Of a stretch of 64,000 bases of DNA, positions 1 through 8,003 are shown piece by piece. Numbering within the stretch: the first letter of the stretch is position 1; every line of letters begins with the position of its first letter. The notes beneath the pieces were generated by a model. It saw only the letters and a program-made list of their open reading frames with translations, searched no databases and had not been told where the DNA came from. Both the position numbers and the translations under genes were made by a program. Source of the DNA: Bacteroides ndongoniae (GTDB lineage: Bacteria; Bacteroidota; Bacteroidia; Bacteroidales; Bacteroidaceae); NCBI RefSeq assembly GCF_900108345.1, contig NZ_FNVV01000014.1, positions 2,270,548-2,334,547 on the forward strand, given 5' to 3'.

Positions 1-345
1 ACTTTCGTGAATATCATAACGGATATTTTCCGAATTGCATTTCGGACAGATAATGTCTTTTGTTTTTACTTTCGGGAAACTCAGGATTTCTCCGGCAATG
101 ATTTCCATGCTGGGCCAGAACAACTGTTCGCAGTAATCGTCGGCCATCTTTTCCGCCAGATTCTGCATGTCGTCATCGCTGATCTTTTCCACATCGAAAC
201 CTTGTCCTTCCAGGTCATCGCGGTGGACGGACGTGATAGGGAAATACCCGGCGTTCAGCTCCCGGATAAATTGTCTTTCCTCTTCTGTCGGTTCGGGTAA
301 GTTGTTGAAATATTCCCTGAGCCGTTGATAAAGTTCTCTTACCAT
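1..345 (-). CDS. Hypothetical protein with C-terminal zinc-ribbon start (partial)
   Basis: The reading frame is open from an ATG at 345 down to the window edge (115 codons), so its C-terminus is missing. The visible part begins MVRELYQRLREYF and is acidic and helical-looking. Near the edge it has a CPKC pair (ICPKCNSENIRYD) that would be the first half of a zinc ribbon, with the second pair beyond the window. It is the last visible member of the leftward small-gene array. I do not recognise a family and can give no function. Confidence 0.75.
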   Translation of the reverse strand, partial: MVRELYQRLREYFNNLPEPTEEERQFIRELNAGYFPITSVHRDDLEGQGFDVEKISDDDMQNLAEKMADDYCEQLFWPSMEIIAGEILSFPKVKTKDIICPKCNSENIRYDIHES

Positions 346-366
346 AATTATATTCCTGTTTTTAAT

Positions 367-582
367 CTAATATCCACCAGTCGAGGACCAGTAGTTCCGG
401 TCCATGATTTTTTCAAGTTCGAGGTCGGAACGTTCTTTCCAGAGGTCGAAGTCATCAAGCAGCTCCGTTCCGTCCTCCAGAGAAAGCACAGTATCCTCAT
501 TGTCAAACAGATAGTCTTGTATGTCATATCCGGACGGATAACGGTTTTCCCGGATGATTTCTTCTGCAATTTCCTTGTCCAT
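367..582 (-). CDS. Small acidic hypothetical protein (71 aa)
   Basis: This is a short protein very rich in Asp and Glu (MDKEIAEEIIRENRYPSGYD...). It sits 21 bp before the next gene and 15 bp after the previous one in the leftward array. A competing frame starting at 593 gives a basic, low-complexity translation and was not chosen. Small acidic proteins of this kind in mobile elements can be DNA mimics, but nothing specific supports that here. Function unknown. Confidence 0.6.
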   Translation of the reverse strand: MDKEIAEEIIRENRYPSGYDIQDYLFDNEDTVLSLEDGTELLDDFDLWKERSDLELEKIMDRNYWSSTGGY

Positions 583-597
583 TCGGTTGCCATTTTT

Positions 598-1134
598 TCA
601 GTTCGCCGGTATTGTAACCGGATTCATTTGTTTTGTCTTTTCCTTGTAAAACCTGTCGATGGCAAGGAAGTAGTCCTCCGCATCCCAATCAGTGCCCGCA
701 TGCTCAGTCTCGAATTCTTCCGCCCACTGGACGATCTCGGCATTGACGGCACGGGAGTCCCTGTCCTCCCACAGGTTGTCCGCCCCGGCATTGTAGGCAA
801 GGTCCACGACAGCCTCCTGCAACTTGTTGTAGCCGTTACACTCTCTACCGTTGGAACGCAGCCATAAGTCCACGTCGACGGCATCCTCTTCCGTCGTCCC
901 ATTGTGCAGGCACAGGCACTGCCCGTTGCCGTTATGGCATACGAGGACCGGCCGTTTGGTGTCGGGGCATATCCGTACCAGCAGCTCATTGGCGGCAAGT
1001 GTTTCCGTATCATGCCCATTGAGCATTGCAGGAAGCGCCTGGCTGACCAGACTCAGGATTTCCTGTTCCTCCTTTGTCCCGGACGGCTTGGAAGCCAACA
1101 GGTTCTGTATGCGTTTAAGAAGATTGTAAATCAT
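598..1134 (-). CDS. Hypothetical protein (178 aa)
   Basis: Starts MIYNLLKRIQNLLAS and ends two bases from the following gene, so it is probably translated with its neighbours. The middle (roughly residues 60-95) reads like a compact alpha/beta fold with the phrase RPVLVCHNGNGQCLCLH, and the C-terminal half is acidic with several Trp residues. I do not recognise the family. Overlapping ORFs in other frames lack the acidic, tryptophan-containing composition of the neighbours and are treated as shadows. Confidence 0.7.
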   Translation of the reverse strand: MIYNLLKRIQNLLASKPSGTKEEQEILSLVSQALPAMLNGHDTETLAANELLVRICPDTKRPVLVCHNGNGQCLCLHNGTTEEDAVDVDLWLRSNGRECNGYNKLQEAVVDLAYNAGADNLWEDRDSRAVNAEIVQWAEEFETEHAGTDWDAEDYFLAIDRFYKEKTKQMNPVTIPAN

Positions 1135-1136
1135 AA

Positions 1137-2159
1137 TCAGCAGTCATTATGTTCTTTCCAGATTTTACGTTTCTCGTCATAGCCCTTGTTTTCCCACCAT
1201 TCATTGCAGGTTTCGGCAAACCCCTGATGGTTGTCTCCGGCCGGACACTTGTCCTGACGGCAACCCGTGATCTGTTCCATTTGATTTGCGTCCAACGAGT
1301 TCCACCATTCCTCCATGCGTTCTTTGAACTCTTTTAAAGTACAGAATGGCTGATGGTCCTCGCATTCGTCGCACCAGTTATCATAGCGGTCTATACCCGT
1401 GGTACCGATGAATGTACGGGCATTCGGATCCACCCATGCCTGGGTCTGTATATTGTCTGAACCGCACCCCTCGCATACGACAATCTCGTCGTCATTGACA
1501 TCAGCGGAGATGAACCCGTGTTCTTCCAGCCAGTGGGCAATCTCAAGCAATCCCTCGGTCTGTACCTGTCCGATGGGCTCATCGAAATCCTCGCCGGCTT
1601 CGCCGTTGAGCGTGCAGAGCAGTTTGCCGTTCCCGTCGATGAAAAGTTCATAAACGGTCGCACTTTCATAACCGCCGTATCCGTAAAAAGCGGAATTGTG
1701 GACCACCACTATCGGGGAGGTTTCATACTCCGCTGATTCCGCCTCCCGGTAATGTACGCCGCAGTTGCGGTAGAACGTGCCGATGATGTTGTTCTCCTTC
1801 TTCACGGCGTCGCGGATTTTCTCCATAAGTGATCTTCTGATGGAGATGATACTGAGGTGCGCATAATCCTTACGGAGACGTCTGTACACTTCCTGCTCGA
1901 AGTTGCCTCGAACAGAGTCGAAAGGGGATACGCCGGCGTTCTCCCGGATATATTTGTCCTCGTTAAAGTTGTAGCGCCGGCAGACAATATTCTTGACGCG
2001 GCGGAATTCCTCTCCGGCAAATTTGAGGATACTGTTCTCGCCTAGCGAAGTCGGAAAATAGCAGCGGGGCATGTGCACTGTCATTTCACGGTAAAGTGTG
2101 TCATCGTCTTCCGGAAAGGTTCTGTCTGTTTCCGGCTTTGTAGGTTTTTCCTGTTCCAT
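1137..2159 (-). CDS. Zinc-ribbon-containing hypothetical protein (340 aa)
   Basis: The N-terminal half carries no motif I know. About two thirds in there is a four-cysteine ribbon, CEGCGSDN followed about 30 residues later by CDECEDHQ, which is a good zinc-binding arrangement. Another Cys-rich stretch (CRQDKCPAGDNH) lies near the C-terminus. The ribbon resembles the CPKC motif at the left edge of the window, so the array may hold related nucleic-acid-associated proteins. The gene lies 2 bp upstream of the 178-aa gene. Function unknown. Confidence 0.75.
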   Translation of the reverse strand: MEQEKPTKPETDRTFPEDDDTLYREMTVHMPRCYFPTSLGENSILKFAGEEFRRVKNIVCRRYNFNEDKYIRENAGVSPFDSVRGNFEQEVYRRLRKDYAHLSIISIRRSLMEKIRDAVKKENNIIGTFYRNCGVHYREAESAEYETSPIVVVHNSAFYGYGGYESATVYELFIDGNGKLLCTLNGEAGEDFDEPIGQVQTEGLLEIAHWLEEHGFISADVNDDEIVVCEGCGSDNIQTQAWVDPNARTFIGTTGIDRYDNWCDECEDHQPFCTLKEFKERMEEWWNSLDANQMEQITGCRQDKCPAGDNHQGFAETCNEWWENKGYDEKRKIWKEHNDC

Positions 2160-2218
2160 GTTGCTTGTTTTTTATCTGTAGTTGAACAATTTCCGGTTTG
2201 CCGCCCGTTGCATGGCGG

Positions 2219-2428
2219 TCACCATATTCTTATGTCATAATCTTTAAAATAGTATTCCAACTCTTTTAATCCTTCCAAAGAGTGCAGCTCGTTCTTTCCG
2301 GTCACTTCGATGTCGACGGATACTGCATTTTCATCTTTGATGTTTACTTTGGCATTGTCAAACACGCATCTTACATATTCTGCAATGCATGAGGCAGGCA
2401 GGTCGTTTTTTACAATATTAAGTACCAT
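2219..2428 (-). CDS. Small hypothetical protein (69 aa)
   Basis: Starts MVLNIVKNDLPASCIAEYV. The pattern of alternating hydrophobic residues suggests a small alpha/beta domain with a final amphipathic segment. Its start lies immediately after the stop of the gene at 2430, which argues that the pair is co-translated. No family recognised. Confidence 0.6.
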   Translation of the reverse strand: MVLNIVKNDLPASCIAEYVRCVFDNAKVNIKDENAVSVDIEVTGKNELHSLEGLKELEYYFKDYDIRIW

Positions 2429-2429
2429 A

Positions 2430-2648
2430 TTATTTATTGTTCATTAAATGTTTGCTACGTCCATAAACCGGGCACCGCTTGCGGTATCTGCATTCGCCCC
2501 GGGCCGCGTCGGTATGCGCCCGGTGCCATTCATCCCAGCTCTTCACTCCATTGTCTGTAAGGAATATGATCAGTTGCATGCAGCAGAAACCGCGTTCCTC
2601 ACGTTTCCGGTCATGAAGGTTGGCCAGCCCGTTATCTTTAGGTTTCAT
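2430..2648 (-). CDS. Small Cys-containing hypothetical protein (72 aa)
   Basis: Basic protein with four cysteines (CC at about residue 22, then CRYRKRC near residue 55), perhaps a small metal-binding fold. Its stop lies next to the start of the gene at 2428, typical of this array. The opposite-strand ORF over the same bases is a shadow. Function unknown. Confidence 0.55.
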   Translation of the reverse strand: MKPKDNGLANLHDRKREERGFCCMQLIIFLTDNGVKSWDEWHRAHTDAARGECRYRKRCPVYGRSKHLMNNK

Positions 2649-2699
2649 ACAGGTTTGATGTTACGGCAGGTTTGCTCGAAACGCCTTCATGGCATATCA

Positions 2700-2990
2700 T
2701 TAAAACCATGAGACATGCACATAGGCATCGCTTTGGTCACTGCCGTTGATTAGACAATCAAGTACTTCGATAAACTTTTCCCGGTCCATCCCGGCCTTTG
2801 CCAGGCAGGAATAAAATTCTTCGGCATTCTGCCGGAAGGTTTCATCCTGTTCTGAGATATGTTTTCTTAGCTGCTGCAGACCCGAACGGGCTATTTCGAA
2901 GTCATCGGTATAGGCGTCTTCTGCGGAGTTATCAACTTCGAACATTGTCAGGATATCATAAAAGATATCCTGACCGCCCCCGCCATACAT
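2700..2990 (-). CDS. Hypothetical protein (96 aa)
   Basis: Acidic, mostly helical protein starting MYGGGGQDIFYDIL. It contains no motif I recognise. Strand, size and composition match the rest of the leftward array. Function unknown. Confidence 0.6.
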   Translation of the reverse strand: MYGGGGQDIFYDILTMFEVDNSAEDAYTDDFEIARSGLQQLRKHISEQDETFRQNAEEFYSCLAKAGMDREKFIEVLDCLINGSDQSDAYVHVSWF

Positions 2991-3045
2991 ACCCGGATAT
3001 TTGTATTCGATTTGCCAAACTCTGGCTACATGTAGTTTCTGGCCA

Positions 3046-3987
3046 TTATCTTTTCATTTTTCGGATTTGTTGTCTTATGCAGTGCAGCATCAATTCGATA
3101 CCACGGATGCTTTCCTCATTCTCTTTCAGTTTGTAATAGTAGGCGTTCGCTTCGTCGTAGTCTTCCCGTGCCTTGCGCAATCTGCATTCCTTGGCGTCAC
3201 GGACCTGTTCATGGGACAGGTCGTAACCGATGAACTCGTCCATGAAACAGGAAACCGTACGCCCGTAATAGTGGTCCGTGCGGGTTTCCACCGCAGTACG
3301 GATGATGTCGTCGCACCGCCTTCCGAGTGTCCGGAGTACGTCGCTGATATGCCGGTCATGGTACTCGTAACCGAAGAAACGGGTATACCACTCGTGTTCC
3401 TGCCGGTTTGTCTTCCCCGCGTAATACTCGTACCATTGGGCGTCGCACTTGGTGTGCCTCTGGGTAACCTTGAATATGGCATACTCTTCACCGATCCATG
3501 TAAAACGTGAGAGTATCTCACTCGCTTCTTCCTCATAGTAGCTATCCCGCCAATTCAATTCTTCGGTCTGGCTGAGCGGGAGGAATGACTGTTTGGTGAT
3601 CCACTGCCCGAAACCTTTGTGCGTGACATGCGGAAGCACTTTCACGACCTTGCTCCATGCCTCGTTGCAGGCTTCATCCAGTGAAGGGAAACTTTCAGGA
3701 AAGCGTTCCCTGTCCGTTCCGTCTCGCAACACCTCGTTCCAATCTTTGTCGCAGACAATGAGGGTGAGGTCCTCCCTCACATGGCAGTCGCGTTCGCAAT
3801 AGCCGTAGGGAGCATCGCAGAGCGTGTACCACTCCTTCGGTCCATAACCGTCGTCACGTCCCAGATAGCGTTTGGGCTTACCCTTCTCTGTCTGCACCTC
3901 CCACACTTCCGTGCAGTTTCCACGGTCGATATGGTGCAGGCGTACCCTGATTTCCTTGTTATCTCGTTTTTCTTCCATGTCGTTCAT
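3046..3987 (-). CDS. Hypothetical protein (about 313 aa)
   Basis: I place the start at the ATG ending at 3987 (MNDMEEKRD) rather than the longer 4050 start, because the longer version overlaps the upstream gene by about 90 bp. The chosen start overlaps it by 29 bp; another ATG nine bases further in is possible. The protein has several Trp and Cys residues (YGYCERDCHV), an acidic middle and a C-terminal helical segment ending in lysines and arginines. No domain recognised. Confidence 0.7.
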   Translation of the reverse strand: MNDMEEKRDNKEIRVRLHHIDRGNCTEVWEVQTEKGKPKRYLGRDDGYGPKEWYTLCDAPYGYCERDCHVREDLTLIVCDKDWNEVLRDGTDRERFPESFPSLDEACNEAWSKVVKVLPHVTHKGFGQWITKQSFLPLSQTEELNWRDSYYEEEASEILSRFTWIGEEYAIFKVTQRHTKCDAQWYEYYAGKTNRQEHEWYTRFFGYEYHDRHISDVLRTLGRRCDDIIRTAVETRTDHYYGRTVSCFMDEFIGYDLSHEQVRDAKECRLRKAREDYDEANAYYYKLKENEESIRGIELMLHCIRQQIRKMKR

Positions 3988-4195
3988 TTTTAGTATGGCC
4001 TGTCTTTTTCTTTTCGAGAATCCGGTAGATTTCTTCAAGGTCATGCTCATTGTCTATCGGTTGCCCGTATTCCGTATCCACGATGACCACCCTGGCATTG
4101 GCCAGGTGACATCCTGCTATCGTCTTGTCATAGCCGCTCCATTCAGGATTGATTTCTGTTACCGTGTCAAATTCAAGTCCGTATGATGTCTTCAT
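3959..4195 (-). CDS. Small hypothetical protein (78 aa)
   Basis: Starts MKTSYGLEFDTVTEINPEWSG. It looks like a small alpha/beta protein with a lysine-rich tail. The tail overlaps the start of the next gene, suggesting translational coupling. No function can be assigned. Confidence 0.6.
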   Translation of the reverse strand: MKTSYGLEFDTVTEINPEWSGYDKTIAGCHLANARVVIVDTEYGQPIDNEHDLEEIYRILEKKKTGHTKNERHGRKTR

Positions 4196-4228
4196 TGTAT
4201 TTCCAGTTATTATGCGTATTTTTCTATT

Positions 4229-4813
4229 TTATGCTACCGCTTTGTTCTGCCCGTCGATAATATGCCTGCATTCGGCTTCCAGTTCTTTCATACATTCCGT
4301 ACCATAGAATCCCCAACAACTGTCCAGTTCATTGTCATCGTCACTTTCCGGCATGATGCGATACCCGAAAACTTCCCCGGTATAGTAGTTGTCAAGGGTA
4401 CTGATTTCGTCTTGCAGGTATCCCTCGATCCGCTTCCTGCGTTTCGCGGTGATGTTCTTCCACCCGTATTCCCGGCGCACCTTGTCCAACGGTACCGCGA
4501 TGATTCCGAAAAATCCGGAATCCCACGGGCAGCTGAACGGCGAGGTGGATATTGTAATGCCGCCATGGTCGTAGAGGTAGACCGGCAGGGCGATATATTC
4601 CTTCAGGAACGATTCCCGGAAATTTCCGATATGCCCTTCAAAAACCTTGTCGATATCGAAGTGGTCATCAAACTCCTTCTCCGGGCGGTAGCGACGATGT
4701 GCCGTATAAAGCGTACCGAGATTGTCATATGCTTCACGCGGGCTTCGGGCGTCATCATCATAATAGATGTTGATGCGGTACCCGTTATATTTGATTTGAT
4801 TATATAGATTCAT
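4229..4813 (-). CDS. Conserved mobile-element protein (194 aa), function unknown
   Basis: The protein has an acidic N-terminus, then a segment with VYLYDHGGITIST and SCPWDSGFFG, then YYTGEVFGYRI and a final DSCWGFYG. I recall this combination (a CPWDSG box followed by a tyrosine-rich GY box and a DSCWGFYG tail) from a family of unknown function common on plasmids, conjugative elements and phages of Firmicutes and Bacteroidetes. That is family recall, not a search. It supports reading the left region as mobile DNA. Confidence 0.75.
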   Translation of the reverse strand: MNLYNQIKYNGYRINIYYDDDARSPREAYDNLGTLYTAHRRYRPEKEFDDHFDIDKVFEGHIGNFRESFLKEYIALPVYLYDHGGITISTSPFSCPWDSGFFGIIAVPLDKVRREYGWKNITAKRRKRIEGYLQDEISTLDNYYTGEVFGYRIMPESDDDNELDSCWGFYGTECMKELEAECRHIIDGQNKAVA

Positions 4814-4824
4814 TTGCCTGGGTA

Positions 4825-5550
4825 TTATGTCTTGTTACAAAGTCTTACAAATTGTTCCGTAATCTCGTCCCGCTCGAACTCGTCGCAGTTCAGGTCGAAG
4901 AATATACCCGAAGCCGCGAGCATGTCACGGGCTTCCCCGTAGGTAAGGTCGTTCCTGTGCCTGTATCTGTCCACCATGTCCCGATGTTCGGCTTCCGCCC
5001 GGTCGTGCAGCCTCATTTTATACAGCCTGTACCATGCGGGGAACTGTTCCTTGGAAACCATATTTTCCAGCTGCAAGTCCCGGTATCTTCCCGGTGCCAG
5101 CAGGATGTGGCTGTCAATGTAGGACTTCGCCTCGGCTATGATTCCCTCCCTGGTGAAGGGACGGTGGGAGCGTGCCGTGAAATGCACCCATCCACCATGC
5201 AACGGGTGTTCGATTTCAATCTGCACACCCTGCCTCCTGACATGTACCACGATATAGGCGGTCTGGCCGGGGAACATATCGTCCTTGAGGCTCACTCCCC
5301 GGCAGGCCGGCGGGTCAACATGGATGTAGTGGTCCTGCCTTGCGCCCCCGAGGAACCTTTCAAGCTGCCGCATCGACTGGCGGTAGATGAATGTCCCCAC
5401 GCGGCACTGGCCTCGGCGGATGTCGCCGTAATAGTACTTTCTTGCCCTTGCTCCGGTAATGCGGGACTCGTCCGATGCCTCGAAATAGCTCCGGTAGGTA
5501 TCGTCCGTACGGCAGAAATCATATATTTCCTGAAAAGTCCTTGTTTTCAT
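4825..5550 (-). CDS. Hypothetical protein (241 aa)
   Basis: Starts MKTRTFQEIYDFCRTDD. Rich in Arg and Tyr, mixed alpha/beta, with a basic central part (GGWVHFTARSHRPFTREG) and a helical C-terminal part. It lies 11 bp from the next gene and 13 bp from the previous one. I do not recognise the family. Confidence 0.7.
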   Translation of the reverse strand: MKTRTFQEIYDFCRTDDTYRSYFEASDESRITGARARKYYYGDIRRGQCRVGTFIYRQSMRQLERFLGGARQDHYIHVDPPACRGVSLKDDMFPGQTAYIVVHVRRQGVQIEIEHPLHGGWVHFTARSHRPFTREGIIAEAKSYIDSHILLAPGRYRDLQLENMVSKEQFPAWYRLYKMRLHDRAEAEHRDMVDRYRHRNDLTYGEARDMLAASGIFFDLNCDEFERDEITEQFVRLCNKT

Positions 5551-5563
5551 TTGTTACTCCTTT

Positions 5564-5851
5564 TTATGTATTGTCTTCTTCCGGCGGGGGAAATTCCCCC
5601 GTCCTGTAAAATATCTCTCCGAGACGGTCAGCCTGTTCCGCCAGACCTCTCTTCCGGACAGCCGACACGGCATCGCGTGCGGCCTTTTCGTACATGCCCA
5701 GCAGTACCGCCTCGGGCAGGCGTTTCGTCCGCCACACCTCCTGTGCGGTGGCGAGCATCTCCACCTCGCAGCCCAGATGGCTGGCCGTGAGGATAATGAC
5801 GGCATTGCCGATGAAGTTCGGTACGCGTTCTTCCTGTTGTTCTCCTTTCAT
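5564..5851 (-). CDS. Small hypothetical protein (95 aa)
   Basis: Starts MKGEQQEERVPNFIGNAVI. It has one hydrophobic stretch (NAVIILTASHLG, about residues 15-26) that is too short and polar to be a sure membrane helix. The rest is helical with an acidic tail. An alternative frame over the same bases gives a Cys/Arg-rich, less protein-like product. Function unknown. Confidence 0.6.
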   Translation of the reverse strand: MKGEQQEERVPNFIGNAVIILTASHLGCEVEMLATAQEVWRTKRLPEAVLLGMYEKAARDAVSAVRKRGLAEQADRLGEIFYRTGEFPPPEEDNT

Positions 5852-5863
5852 TGTTCCGTGCCT

Positions 5864-6016
5864 TTAATCCGTTTCGAACTCGTCTTCATAGACCTCGATC
5901 TCCTTCCTGCTCTCGCAGATGCGTACCAGCCAGGTGTATTGGAGCCGTTCCAACAGTTCTATACGGCGATAGCCCTTGTAGGGCACTTTCAGCGTTGCAA
6001 TGTCTCCCGGTTTCAT
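5864..6016 (-). CDS. Very small hypothetical protein (50 aa)
   Basis: An ATG at 6016 opens a 50-codon frame (MKPGDIATLKVPYKGYR...) ending in an acidic tail and TAA at 5864. It fits exactly between the stop of the gene at 6018 and the start of the gene at 5851. The composition is that of a real small protein, with an SH3-like opening (GDIATLKVPYKGYR). Function unknown. Confidence 0.6.
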   Translation of the reverse strand: MKPGDIATLKVPYKGYRRIELLERLQYTWLVRICESRKEIEVYEDEFETD

Positions 6017-6017
6017 G

Positions 6018-6203
6018 TCAGGCGGGTATTTCAAACTGGACATGGAAATGGAATTCGCTTATCAGGCTGCAAATCTGCGGTACTGATTTAGGATCCTCCC
6101 CGTAAAGGTAGAAGATGGTCCGGCAACGTGTCAGGCATCGGATACCCTGTTTTCGTAACCGGTACAGCAGGTAGGCCCTGCGTCGTAGTTGTTTCTTGCT
6201 CAT
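6018..6203 (-). CDS. Small basic hypothetical protein (61 aa)
   Basis: Starts MSKKQLRRRAYLLYRLRKQG and is strongly basic at the N-terminus, so nucleic-acid binding is possible. Its stop is one base from the start of the 50-aa gene. A long hairpin lies upstream of it at 6286-6343. No family recognised. Confidence 0.55.
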   Translation of the reverse strand: MSKKQLRRRAYLLYRLRKQGIRCLTRCRTIFYLYGEDPKSVPQICSLISEFHFHVQFEIPA

Positions 6204-6285
6204 CGTATAAAGGATTATGTCGTTTTGATTAGAATAGCGGTGTGGTCGTCAAACAGGGGCATCTCTTTACGTTTTCGATGTAATG

Positions 6286-6343
6286 CCTCCATTGAAAGAT
6301 GCTCATCTTGTGTTAACAGGGATGAGCATCATTTCAATGGAGG
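6286..6343 (-). repeat. Long intergenic hairpin (12 + 9 bp)
   Basis: Two perfect stem segments sit in one hairpin: 6286-6297 pairs with 6332-6343 (12 bp) and 6299-6307 pairs with 6321-6329 (9 bp), around a 13-nt loop. It lies in the 200-bp gap between the genes ending at 6406 and starting at 6203. There is no U-run after it on the leftward strand, so it is not a standard terminator. An mRNA-processing, attenuation or protein-binding site is possible. Confidence 0.75.
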
Positions 6344-6405
6344 GAGTACTAATTTATTCTGACCCGCCACACCGCGCCGCCTACCGGGCGGATGGTGATG
6401 ACGGC

Positions 6406-7494
6406 CTATTTCTTACGCCATGCCGCCATCTTCTTTTTGATGTTGATATTGTTGTCCGCCAGCATTTTTTTCAGGACTGCCAGCAACCGCCAGCCTTCTC
6501 CGTTTTTATACTCTTCCGCCTTGGCTGACAGGAACGTCAGTGACTGGTACTTGTCCAGACGCCGACCCCGGTCATTGACAGCCGTGCAACCGTGGAAACG
6601 AATCAGGTTCTGCATGGTAAAGAACGCCCCGGCTCCCTTATAGGCATCCATCCATGCCTTGCTTTGAGGAGTGCCCCATGGCAGCCGGATACGACGGTCA
6701 TTGAACTGTCTGACCGCGTTGTAAAGCTGTGTGGCGTCCAACGCGTGCCTGATGTGGGTTATCGCGATGGAAAGCGGGTAGTACAGTTTGGATTGCAGGT
6801 CCTCCACGAAAATATTACGGCCGTGTATACGCTTGTAGGGAACTCCCTTGCATTTTCTTGTTTCCAGGTTGCCCACGTGTTTTTTCAGCGCGTTGACATA
6901 GTCGCTCGCGATGGCCAAAACCACATCACGGTTGAACCAGCGGTTTCTCTCGGCAAAACCCGTGATGTCCTTGTGTTCCATCTTCATCTGGGCGTGCAGC
7001 TCGTTCAAGAGCATTTTCCACTGGTAATCATAGCCTTTCCGGTGAATCATCTCGGTCACCCCTGCCGGCTCTTTTTCACGGTAATGCGTGTATGACATCA
7101 TATGGAACATTTGTGCCATGACCCACCGGCGGAAGAGTCGGTTGTTGGGAACGGTACCCTGTGCCATGATGCTGCCGAATATCGGGTCGTTGTCATCCAG
7201 GATGGTAAGTTTCCCGTCTTTGTTGGAGGCGATATACTCGCCGCCCTCGGCTCCCTGCATGGCGAACAGGCAGCTCACGTCCACACCGGCACCGCGGAGT
7301 GCCTCGATACGCTCCCGCGCCCCTTTGGGAAGTCCGGCAGGAGAATTATGGCCGGCCACCACCGGATAGACGGTGCCCAAATCCGAATTCTTGCCGATAA
7401 CGGTGCCCGTGGCGGCAAATTCCTTGTCCGCGATGGCGAATTCCGTGCCGCATCCGGGGCACAGGACTTTTGTTTCTTGTTTCTTTCTACTCAT
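6406..7494 (-). CDS. Zinc-ribbon hypothetical protein of mobile elements (362 aa)
   Basis: The N-terminus has a half-ribbon (LCPGCGTEF, residues about 11-19), followed by a linker and a long, largely helical, basic domain rich in Lys, Arg, His and Met (KRIHGRNIFVEDLQSK, for example). It ends in a lysine-rich tail (NINIKKKMAAWRKK). Nucleic-acid binding is a reasonable inference from the ribbon plus basic composition. Its start overlaps the stop of the gene at 7491 by 4 bp. Confidence 0.75.
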   Translation of the reverse strand: MSRKKQETKVLCPGCGTEFAIADKEFAATGTVIGKNSDLGTVYPVVAGHNSPAGLPKGARERIEALRGAGVDVSCLFAMQGAEGGEYIASNKDGKLTILDDNDPIFGSIMAQGTVPNNRLFRRWVMAQMFHMMSYTHYREKEPAGVTEMIHRKGYDYQWKMLLNELHAQMKMEHKDITGFAERNRWFNRDVVLAIASDYVNALKKHVGNLETRKCKGVPYKRIHGRNIFVEDLQSKLYYPLSIAITHIRHALDATQLYNAVRQFNDRRIRLPWGTPQSKAWMDAYKGAGAFFTMQNLIRFHGCTAVNDRGRRLDKYQSLTFLSAKAEEYKNGEGWRLLAVLKKMLADNNINIKKKMAAWRKK

Positions 7495-7970
7495 TGTGAA
7501 TTTGTTAATAATTGATTACTTCCGGGTTCCACCCATTTTCTGAGTATCACCAGGTCCTTGTCTTTTTCGCTTTGCCAGAACCATTTGCCCATCGTTTCGG
7601 GATTCCATGTGAACCCGCCTATAATCCGGCAGAGGATATAGAATTCCAGCTCGAATTGCGCGGTATCCCGGTGTTGCCCGTACAGCATGTCCCCGTCCTC
7701 GAGGTCACTTTCGGGCAATGCCATGAAATACCGGCGGGACTTGCTCTGGCTGCGCTCCGATGGTATCGAATGTTTATAGCGGCGGTACAGCTCCTCCACA
7801 TCCGTGAAAAAATCCCCGCAGCCGTACTCCGGCAACCACGGAGCGCCATCATACCTGCCGTTCCGTATCATGTGTCTCCCGTTTACTTTTAAACTTCTGG
7901 ACTGGAAATCAATCCGGAAATTTGCGCCGTTCTCTATGGCGGTGACGGTTTCTCGGTAAATATCTTCCAT
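7491..7970 (-). CDS. Hypothetical protein (159 aa)
   Basis: Starts MEDIYRETVTAIENGANFRID. Mixed alpha/beta and acidic, with several Trp residues near the C-terminus. It begins 21 bp after the TAA that follows the left copy of the 12-bp repeat at 7992. If the RT cassette were removed, this gene would follow the gene at 10095-10763 with the spacing normal for this array. Function unknown. Confidence 0.7.
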   Translation of the reverse strand: MEDIYRETVTAIENGANFRIDFQSRSLKVNGRHMIRNGRYDGAPWLPEYGCGDFFTDVEELYRRYKHSIPSERSQSKSRRYFMALPESDLEDGDMLYGQHRDTAQFELEFYILCRIIGGFTWNPETMGKWFWQSEKDKDLVILRKWVEPGSNQLLTNSQ

Positions 7971-7991
7971 TTTCTCACCTGTTTACAATTA

Positions 7992-8003
7992 ATGGCACTC
8001 AAA
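7992..8003. repeat. 12-bp direct repeat, downstream end of RT/RNA cassette
   Basis: The sequence ATGGCACTCAAA is identical to 10101-10112. On the leftward strand it reads TTT GAG TGC CAT and is followed at once by TAA. It therefore encodes Phe-Glu-Cys-His-stop, the same ending the upstream gene has at the other copy. This looks like a target-site duplication or other insertion scar. Confidence 0.75.
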
